Shown piece after piece: positions 1 through 5,191 of a stretch of DNA of 8,848 nt. Location of the stretch: contig JBLHKS010000270.1 of the NCBI GenBank assembly GCA_047620505.1, positions 1-8,848 on the forward strand, read 5' to 3'. The stretch is from JBLHKS01 sp047620505 (GTDB taxonomy: Bacteria > Verrucomicrobiota > Verrucomicrobiia > Verrucomicrobiales > DEV007). Position 1 is the stretch's first letter, and every line of letters begins with the position of its first letter. The notes under the pieces are model-generated. The model did no database searches. It worked only from the letters and a program-made list of their open reading frames with translations, and was not told where the DNA came from. A program made the position numbers and the translations under genes.

Positions 1-982
1 CCGCAGGCAATCCACCAGCGCGATAGAAACCTTCGCCAAGGAACTTGCCCGCCGGCATGCAGTTGACCAGCAGCGGGATCTCCTGACCGAAAGTCTCCCA
101 ATCCTCGATCGGCAGCAGCTGGCCGATGTGCCGCGCGATCGCGGTGATGTGAACCGGACAATTCGTCGAGCCGCCGATCGCGGAATTGACGATCACGGCG
201 TTGATGAACGCTTCTCGCGTCAGAATTTTCGACGGCGTCAGGTCTTCGTGAACAAGCTCCACAATCCTTCGCCCAGTGCGATACGCCATCTGCGCGCGCT
301 CTTTGTAAGGCGCGGGAATCGCAGCACAACCGGGTAGCGACATTCCTAGCGCCTCCGCCAAGCAGTTCATCGACAGCGCCGTCCCCATCACGTTGCAGTG
401 CCCCATGCTTGGCGCGCCAGAGGTGGCCGATTCCATGAATTCTTCATCGTCAATCTCGCCCGCCGCATGGGCCTGCCGCGCGTGCCAGTGGGCCGAACCC
501 GTCAACTCGCCCTTCCAATAATTGTCGAGCATCGGACCGCCCGAGAGCACGATCGACGGCAAATCCATCGTCGCGGCGGCCATGATGCAGGACGGCGTGG
601 TTTTGTCGCAGCCAGTGGTAAGTAAGACTCCATCCATCGGATAACCGTGAAGAATTTCCACCAATCCAAGGTAGGCCAAATTGCGATCAAGCCCCGAAGT
701 CGGGCGCTTGCCCTGCTCCGCGATCGGATGAACCGGAAACTCGAACGGAATCCCGCCAGCGTCGCGGATCCCGGCTTTGACGCGTTCCGCCAGACTAACA
801 TGAATACGATTACACGGCGTTAGATCGCCACCCGTTTGAGCAATCCCGATGATCGGCTTGCCCGCCTGCAGTTCCTCGCGAGTCAGTCCGTAGTTGAGGT
901 AACGCTCGACGTAGATCGCCGTTTCCCAGAGGTGATCCGGGTCGTTGAACCAATGCTCGCTTCGGAGTTTTTTTGTGCTCAT
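1..982 (-). CDS. IlvD/Edd-family sugar-acid dehydratase (partial, C-terminus beyond left edge)
   Basis: The reading frame starts at ATG 980-982 and stays open to the left edge, giving 327 residues of a protein usually near 580-600 aa. The family removes water from sugar acids or dihydroxy acids, giving 2-keto-3-deoxy acids, using a [2Fe-2S] cluster and Mg2+. Visible motifs are TPCN (Cys57), TTGCDKTTP (Cys125, Asp126, Lys127) and GHCN (Cys196). These match the three cluster cysteines and the metal-site Asp/Lys of the family. IGGSTN follows further on. The N-terminal segment (WFNDPDH, IAQTGGDLTPCNRIH, FPVHPI, SGGPML) resembles, from memory, Caulobacter-type D-xylonate and related L-arabonate dehydratases more than biosynthetic dihydroxy-acid dehydratase (ilvD). 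The gene starts 4 bp after the stop of the dehydrogenase gene, so the two are almost certainly cotranscribed. The family is secure; the exact substrate (xylonate, arabonate, fuconate or another) is not. Confidence 0.93.
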   Translation of the reverse strand, partial: MSTKKLRSEHWFNDPDHLWETAIYVERYLNYGLTREELQAGKPIIGIAQTGGDLTPCNRIHVSLAERVKAGIRDAGGIPFEFPVHPIAEQGKRPTSGLDRNLAYLGLVEILHGYPMDGVLLTTGCDKTTPSCIMAAATMDLPSIVLSGGPMLDNYWKGELTGSAHWHARQAHAAGEIDDEEFMESATSGAPSMGHCNVMGTALSMNCLAEALGMSLPGCAAIPAPYKERAQMAYRTGRRIVELVHEDLTPSKILTREAFINAVIVNSAIGGSTNCPVHITAIARHIGQLLPIEDWETFGQEIPLLVNCMPAGKFLGEGFYRAGGLPA

Positions 983-986
983 AATT

Positions 987-1766
987 TCAGCGAATGCTAA
1001 GCGTGCCGCCGTCCACCGGCATCGCGGTTCCGGTGATGAACGACGCTTCATCGGAGCAAAGAAACAACGCGGCAGCCGCGATTTCATCCGGCTGAGCCAT
1101 CCGACCGACGGGCTGATACTCAGAGAGTTTCTCGAACATCTCGGCTTCGCGCCCCGGGTAGTTTTTGGCGATGAAACCGTCGACAAACGGCGTATGAACC
1201 CGGCCCGGCATCAGCGCGTTGCAGCGGATCTTGTGCGCCAGAAAATCCTTCGCGACCGCATAGGTCATCGAAAGAACGGCACCCTTGCTCGTTCCATAAG
1301 CAAAACGATCATCAATAGCCATCAGCGAAAGCGTGCTGGCGATATTAAGAATCGCCCCGCCACCGCCATCATCGACCATGAACCGCAACGCGGCGCGCAG
1401 ACAGTTCGCGACGCCGAACACGTTGACGCGCTGAACGCGTTCGAAGTCTTCAGGCGTCGTCGTGAGCGCGTTGCCGACATGCGCGATTCCAGCGTTGTTC
1501 ACGAGGATGTCAATCTTCCCGCGGCGTTTGTGAATCGCGCTGATGACCTCGTCCACCTGCGCCGCATTGGAGACGTCGCAAACGGAAGTCGATACCTCGC
1601 CACCCGACTCTCGAATCCCAGCAGCTGCTGAGTCGAGATCGGCCTCGTTGAGATCGAGAATCTCGACCGCCGCCCCGCCTTCCGCGAAACGCCGAGCGAT
1701 CGCCAGCCCGATTCCCGATGCGCCGCCAGTGACGATCGCAGTCTTGTTGTTGAATTCGAGTTTCAT
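987..1766 (-). CDS. NAD(P)-dependent short-chain dehydrogenase/reductase (SDR), probable sugar-acid catabolism
   Basis: This is a complete classical SDR of 259 aa, the usual length. It has the Rossmann glycine motif TGGASGIG (13-20), Asp38 at the end of beta-2 (which favours NAD over NADP), and NNAG (90-93). The catalytic tetrad is Asn115, Ser144, Tyr157 and Lys161 (YGTSK). The C-terminal part has IRCNALMPG, a substrate loop with HTPFVDGF, and a closing FITGTAMPVDGG. The IRCN..PG..xTP pattern recalls dehydrogenases of the 2-keto-3-deoxy-fuconate/BDH2 type, but this is a resemblance from memory, not proof. The ATG at 1764-1766 is the natural start, because the Rossmann fold begins at residue 8. 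The gene sits 24 bp after the hydrolase gene and 4 bp before the dehydratase gene. The likely role is a cytoplasmic oxidation step in a non-phosphorylative sugar or sugar-acid pathway shared with the dehydratase. No Shine-Dalgarno sequence is visible. Confidence 0.93.
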   Translation of the reverse strand: MKLEFNNKTAIVTGGASGIGLAIARRFAEGGAAVEILDLNEADLDSAAAGIRESGGEVSTSVCDVSNAAQVDEVISAIHKRRGKIDILVNNAGIAHVGNALTTTPEDFERVQRVNVFGVANCLRAALRFMVDDGGGGAILNIASTLSLMAIDDRFAYGTSKGAVLSMTYAVAKDFLAHKIRCNALMPGRVHTPFVDGFIAKNYPGREAEMFEKLSEYQPVGRMAQPDEIAAAALFLCSDEASFITGTAMPVDGGTLSIR

Positions 1767-1790
1767 GATGCGGGCAATGTGACGTCGAGC

Positions 1791-3065
1791 TTAGCTTTTC
1801 GGTGCAATCTCCAGTGTGTAGCGGACCGGCTTCACCGTTGCTTTCGCTTCCGCGTGCGCTTTGTCATTCGCTTCGGTCATTTTTCCGCGAAGCGTTGCCA
1901 TCGCCGCCTCCGCTTCGGCGTCGCCCTCAAAGAAGGGACCAAATTGCCGGAAATTCGTAATGAAACCTTTGATCATCGAGGTCTCAAATTGCTGCTTCCT
2001 TCCAACGGCGTTGACCACTTCGCTAAACGGACCAGTAAACGGGTTATCGATAAATTCCGCGGCGAGATTGATCCCTTCGGCGAGTTGTTCTTTGGTAAAA
2101 GTTTTGGTCTCAGTTCCAAACGTCACGTCAGCTTGTGGGCTTGTGAGGTTCGTCACTTTCAGGGTGAACCGGTTGAGATCTTCGTTAAAAGGAAAATGAG
2201 GAATAATGCTACGGGTTCCATTGGCGTCCTTCTCGCCGCCGTAAAAGCAAAAAGGATAGCGCGTGCTCTCCAACTCGATCGCCCCGTCCTTGCTGCCCAA
2301 TACCGTGTGACCAGACGTCGCTTCCGCTTTGCCCGCAGCGAGATCGACAGTCACCGTTCCGATGTCGCCATCGAGACCCAGCGCCTTCAAGAACGCGTAG
2401 GCCATCACCAGATGACCATTCGGCCCGGGATGCACACCATCACCGCCAGCCACCGGATACTCATCGCCGTAAGCCGCTTTCGCCGAGATCATCGCCTCTT
2501 CCATCGCGTGGAAAACGTCCGCATGTGGAAAATCGTGTTCGTTCGCCAAGTCCGCCGCGATCTGCCCGAGACGCTCCAAATTGTCATTGTAAACTTGATC
2601 GAACTCTGGCCGGTCCCGCGCCCATGTGAAACTGTCGACCACGCCCGGCGAACCGAGGACAACCACCGCGCCTGCCTCTTTCATCCGGTCAACGATCCGG
2701 CGCATTCCCACTTCGTATGTCTTGCCAATCCTCTCCTCGTAGGCGCGGTAAGAGCCATCGTTCATTCCATAACAAGTGGTGACAACGTCAGGCTTCCAAG
2801 GAACCAGATCATTCTCCATTCGCCCGGCAAACCCCGGCGCTCGCTCGCCGCCCCAGCCGAATTGGAAGCTCTGAATCTCCAGCTCTGGATAACAGGCCAG
2901 CAGGTAGGCTTCGATGAACTTGCTGTATTGTTTTTGCTCCGTGATCGAGTCGCCGATGATGGCGAGGCGATCACCCTTTTCCAATACCAGATCGCCGGCA
3001 ACGGCGGGGCCGCAAAGGGCGATGATGGCGGCGAGGCAGCTGACGATGATTTGAGGCTTTCGCAT
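1791..3065 (-). CDS. Secreted GDSL/SGNH-family hydrolase (probable carbohydrate esterase)
   Basis: The protein is 424 aa from the chosen ATG at 3063-3065. The chosen start gives a textbook signal peptide: MRK, a hydrophobic run, then a PAVA|GD cleavage site near residue 23. In-frame ATG 3090-3092 and GTG 3096-3098 are possible earlier starts, but they add a polar 9-11 residue extension ahead of it. All four SGNH blocks are present: IGDSITE (nucleophile Ser40), GWGGE (Gly73), YGMND (Asn102) and DGVHP (Asp209, His212). The hydrolase domain covers about residues 27-235. A C-terminal region of about 190 residues, rich in beta-type sequence and ending in an Ala/Glu/Lys-rich segment, has no motif I recognise. 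Family members are esterases or acyl hydrolases. With a signal peptide and sugar-catabolism genes directly downstream, removal of acetyl or other ester groups from a polysaccharide is a reasonable inference. A 24-nt motif, also found before the next SGNH-type gene, lies 54 nt upstream. Confidence 0.9.
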   Translation of the reverse strand: MRKPQIIVSCLAAIIALCGPAVAGDLVLEKGDRLAIIGDSITEQKQYSKFIEAYLLACYPELEIQSFQFGWGGERAPGFAGRMENDLVPWKPDVVTTCYGMNDGSYRAYEERIGKTYEVGMRRIVDRMKEAGAVVVLGSPGVVDSFTWARDRPEFDQVYNDNLERLGQIAADLANEHDFPHADVFHAMEEAMISAKAAYGDEYPVAGGDGVHPGPNGHLVMAYAFLKALGLDGDIGTVTVDLAAGKAEATSGHTVLGSKDGAIELESTRYPFCFYGGEKDANGTRSIIPHFPFNEDLNRFTLKVTNLTSPQADVTFGTETKTFTKEQLAEGINLAAEFIDNPFTGPFSEVVNAVGRKQQFETSMIKGFITNFRQFGPFFEGDAEAEAAMATLRGKMTEANDKAHAEAKATVKPVRYTLEIAPKS

Positions 3066-3118
3066 GGAATTGACTATTGAATTTCTCCCCATCGGCACAA
3101 GCGCTAATGAGACGGACG

Positions 3119-3142
3119 TCGCATTTCACATCGACTTTGTCG
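3119..3142. repeat. Copy 1 of a 24-nt degenerate repeat, upstream of the GDSL hydrolase gene
   Basis: This sequence matches 3978-4001 at 21 of 24 positions in the same orientation. The only differences are at motif positions 6, 14 and 17. The shared core includes TTCACAT followed by TTTGTCG. This copy lies between the stop of the 234-aa protein gene and the start of the GDSL hydrolase gene, ending 54 nt from the ATG at 3065. Its right half also forms a small inverted repeat (TCGAC-TTT-GTCGA) that the other copy lacks. It could be an operator, a promoter element or a remnant of duplicated upstream DNA. The rest of the gap 3066-3188 shows no clear promoter or terminator. Confidence 0.55.
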
Positions 3143-3188
3143 AGGCTTGTTGCTGGTGGCGATCGACTTGCCGCGCCCTCAGCAGCTG

Positions 3189-3893
3189 CTAGCGCCGGTC
3201 TCGCAATGCGCGATCGACCATCTGGACGAAAACCTTCTGCCTTTCCTCACTACTCACCCCTCGGTTTCGCATCTCGCCGATCTCATAGATGAGGTTGCCT
3301 CGTTGATCTTCGCTTAGTTTCGAGAGTTTGTCCGCCAACTCCGGCGGCGGCGCTCCACGGAATCCGTCGCCCGAAATCCCGCGCCGGTAGTCGCGCGCCG
3401 CTTGCGCAATTCGCGCGGCTTGCTCCGGCGGAATCCGCGTTCGAACTCCTTTCGGCGCGAGCTGCTGCTGATCGAATCGAATTGAGAACACGCCCCCGCC
3501 ACCGGCCGAAATCTGGGCCGTCATCGAATCAAGATTGGCTCGATCGCCGTCAAGACTGACGATGCGCCAGCCGTCCTTGTTGGCGGCTTCCGACAGGACC
3601 ATGATCTCTTTCGATTCCCGATCTCGCACCGTCGCAAAGACGCGTCCGTCGATTCGCGCAATCCCGGTCAGGACGAGCGAGTCGGATAGATTGAGAGAAC
3701 GGATGAATGGCGAGTTCGCCTTCAACTCAGCAAAATCAGCCTCGGTGACCGGCTCCGGCGCGCCCGGGAGCGAAACCAAGGAGGGGCTCTCTCCAAAGCA
3801 TGAACCACACGCCGCCGACAGCGCGACGATGACGGTCGCGATCATCGAGAAGTGACTGCGAGTCAAAACGTAGACGGGGTTGGTGGGCGGCAT
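3189..3893 (-). CDS. Secreted protein of unknown function
   Basis: This is a complete 234-aa reading frame from ATG 3891-3893 to TAG 3189-3191. I do not recognise the family. The N-terminus has a polar stretch with Arg12, a hydrophobic segment (about 17-28) and a small-residue region ending ACGSCFG|ES, so export is likely. Cys29 in LSAAC is a poor lipobox because Leu is at -4 rather than -3, so lipoprotein modification is possible but doubtful. Residues about 50-140 alternate in a beta-rich way (DSLVLTGIARIDGRVFATV) and read like a small beta-sheet domain. Residues about 155-234 are charged and helical, with a Pro-rich linker (GAPPPELADKLSKL). The start at Met1 is preferred over Met17 because it supplies a charged n-region. 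It is the first gene after the divergent intergenic region and lies 123 bp before the hydrolase gene, so it may be the first gene of that operon or a separate unit. Confidence 0.8.
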   Translation of the reverse strand: MPPTNPVYVLTRSHFSMIATVIVALSAACGSCFGESPSLVSLPGAPEPVTEADFAELKANSPFIRSLNLSDSLVLTGIARIDGRVFATVRDRESKEIMVLSEAANKDGWRIVSLDGDRANLDSMTAQISAGGGGVFSIRFDQQQLAPKGVRTRIPPEQAARIAQAARDYRRGISGDGFRGAPPPELADKLSKLSEDQRGNLIYEIGEMRNRGVSSEERQKVFVQMVDRALRDRR

Positions 3894-4036
3894 TGGAGCA
3901 GGGGGATCTTATGCTTACACCGGCTCCAGTGATGGTCCTTTTCGACAACTGGCCTACAAGCTGAATTAAGGTTGGCATCGCAATTCACATGGAATTTGTC
4001 GCGACAGCGTATCACTGCGCTGGCACGTTTCGGATT
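3894..4036. promoter_or_regulatory. Divergent intergenic region, expected to hold two promoters
   Basis: This 143-bp gap separates the minus-strand gene starting at 3893 from the plus-strand gene starting at 4037, so it must hold, or lie next to, the promoters of both. I could not assign a convincing -35/-10 pair on either strand. The only distinctive feature is the repeat copy at 3978-4001, which contains the inverted repeat AATTC-ACATG-GAATT (3982-3996). No Shine-Dalgarno sequence precedes either start, as is common in planctomycete genes. Confidence 0.5.
3978..4001. repeat. Copy 2 of the 24-nt degenerate repeat, upstream of the plus-strand SGNH-like gene
   Basis: This copy differs from 3119-3142 at 3 of 24 positions. 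It ends 35 nt before the ATG at 4037. Within it, AATTC and GAATT form a 5-bp inverted repeat around ACATG, which gives it partial dyad symmetry of the sort seen in operators. Copy 1 lacks that symmetry. Both copies lie upstream of an SGNH-type secreted protein gene, though in opposite orientation relative to transcription. A regulatory role is an inference. Confidence 0.55.
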
Positions 4037-5134
4037 ATGAATCAGCGAATCCAACTTCTCTTTTTCGTACTATTCGCCGGGTTGTGTTTTGCGCAGGAAA
4101 CGACTCCCGACAAAGACGCCATCAACTGGAAACGGGCGAAGCAACTGTATCAGCAATCGCAACGAGGTGAGGCTCTAGTTGCCGAGGATCAAGCCTATCT
4201 CGATCGCGCCAAAGAACTGCGGCGGCAAGGCAAGGGCCGACCGGGCGGCGGTCAATCGCGACAAGCGGCGAATCAGCGGACAGCGCCGGAGCGGCTGAAT
4301 CCAATCTCCGACATGACGGCGGAAGATCGCTACGAAGGTCAAGACGGCGGGCTTTACGGCGGTGGACGCAATCAGCCCGGCGAGGAACTACGTCAGGCCG
4401 CCGAAACGCAGCTGGCGGAGATTCAGCCGCTCGATGCCGAGGGCGAACCAGCAACTGCTGGCAAGATCGTTTTCATCTCGATCAGCATGTCGAACGCAAC
4501 GCAGGAATTCTCGCGGTTCAAACAGGTCGCTGACCAAGCCCCTGAGAAGTCCGCCAACGTGACAATCGTTGATTGTGCGCAGGGTGGGCAGGCGATGGCT
4601 GAGTGGGTTTCACCAGACGCACGCCCGTGGCGGGTCGCGATGGAGCGGTTGGAACGAGCCAACGTGACTCCGAATCAGGTGCAGGTAGCTTGGGTGAAAC
4701 TCGCCAACAAAGCGCCGGGCGGCTCGCTGAAAGAACACGGAGCGAAGTTGCAGAGCGATACGATCGAGGTGCTCAAGAACGCGAAAGCAAAGTTTCCCAA
4801 TCTGCGAATCGCCTATCTCGGCAGCCGGATCTGGGCAGGCAACGCAACGGGTGGCCTCAACCCTGAGCCGTATGCTTATGAAAGTGGGTTTGTCGTTCGC
4901 TGGCTGATCGAGACACAAACCAGCGACGAAGCGATGCCGCTTTTACTATGGGGTCCATACATCTGGGCCGAAGGCGAGAAGGGGCGGAAGCTGGATGATC
5001 TGGTTTGGACTCGTGAGGATTTTGCCGGCGATGGCGTTCATCCAAACCAATCCGGGCGCGAAAAAGTGGCCCAGCAGTTGCTGAAGTTCGTGACGTCCGA
5101 TCCGCTGGCGAAATCTTGGTTTGTCAGCGAGTAA
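4037..5134 (+). CDS. Secreted atypical SGNH-like hydrolase/esterase protein (PVC type)
   Basis: The protein is 365 aa from ATG 4037-4039. This start is chosen over the upstream in-frame ATG at 3989 because it opens directly into a signal peptide (MNQRIQLLFFVLFAGLCFAQ, cleavage near 19/20). Residues 30-65 form a charged helical segment with the pattern AKQLYQQSQRGEAL..EDQAYLDRAKELR, which I recall from other exported PVC proteins. Then come a Gly/Gln/Arg-rich linker (66-85) and EDRYEGQDGGLYGGG (96-110). The putative hydrolase core starts at residue 143. Its first strand ends in ISISMSN (Ser150, Ser152), where classical enzymes have GDS, and it finishes with DGVHPNQSG (Asp332, His335), a proper SGNH block V. 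No GxND block is visible. PYAYESGF and WGPYIW are further motifs that I recall as conserved in planctomycete homologues. An esterase-like role outside the cytoplasm is plausible; substrate and activity are unproven. It is transcribed alone and converges on the DUF1552 gene. Confidence 0.88.
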   Translation: MNQRIQLLFFVLFAGLCFAQETTPDKDAINWKRAKQLYQQSQRGEALVAEDQAYLDRAKELRRQGKGRPGGGQSRQAANQRTAPERLNPISDMTAEDRYEGQDGGLYGGGRNQPGEELRQAAETQLAEIQPLDAEGEPATAGKIVFISISMSNATQEFSRFKQVADQAPEKSANVTIVDCAQGGQAMAEWVSPDARPWRVAMERLERANVTPNQVQVAWVKLANKAPGGSLKEHGAKLQSDTIEVLKNAKAKFPNLRIAYLGSRIWAGNATGGLNPEPYAYESGFVVRWLIETQTSDEAMPLLLWGPYIWAEGEKGRKLDDLVWTREDFAGDGVHPNQSGREKVAQQLLKFVTSDPLAKSWFVSE

Positions 5135-5139
5135 CGACC

Positions 5140-5191
5140 GTAGCCACGATTGGCAATCGTGGATCAGAATTCGAGTGCCACTCGAATCTAC
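5140..5191. repeat. Paired REP/BIME-like element with GTAG feet between convergent genes
   Basis: The 52 bp are perfectly symmetric in layout. GTAG (5140-5143) abuts a 19-nt hairpin (CCACGATT, loop GGC, AATCGTGG; 5144-5162). A 6-nt spacer ATCAGA follows, then a second 19-nt perfect palindrome (ATTCGAGTG-C-CACTCGAAT; 5169-5187) abutting CTAC (5188-5191), the complement of GTAG. A GTAG tetranucleotide at the 5' foot of a hairpin is the hallmark of REP sequences mobilised by RAYT (TnpA_REP) transposases. Two in inverted orientation make a BIME. The two stems differ in sequence. No T-tract follows either hairpin, so a classical intrinsic terminator is unlikely, although the element may still stabilise or end the converging transcripts. 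No second copy occurs in the window. Confidence 0.75.

Noticed and set aside
502..801. Minus-strand 99-aa reading frame inside the dehydratase gene
   Set aside because: It is an alternative frame within the IlvD/Edd gene, which keeps its conserved motifs across the same bases.
945..1631. Plus-strand reading frame of 228 aa opposite the SDR gene
   Set aside because: The SDR on the minus strand has a complete catalytic tetrad; this frame has low-complexity Arg-rich composition and no recognisable feature.
1779..3080. Long plus-strand reading frame (433 aa) opposite the GDSL hydrolase gene
   Set aside because: It is Arg/His-rich with no motif, and the opposite strand encodes a clear SGNH protein with signal peptide and all catalytic blocks. 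It is an antisense shadow of GC-rich coding DNA.
3989..4036. Earlier ATG at 3989 for the plus-strand SGNH-like gene
   Set aside because: It would add 16 residues in front of a well-formed signal peptide and would start inside the 24-nt repeat. ATG 4037 fits better.
3894..4036. Sigma70-like promoter candidates (for example TTGGCA near 3973, TAAGAT-like on the minus strand)
   Set aside because: None pairs with a second box at 16-18 bp spacing with fewer than several mismatches, so no specific promoter is called.
5144..5187. Intrinsic terminator call for the two hairpins between the convergent genes
   Set aside because: Neither hairpin is followed by a run of T on either strand, and the GTAG/CTAC feet with exact symmetry fit a REP-like element better.
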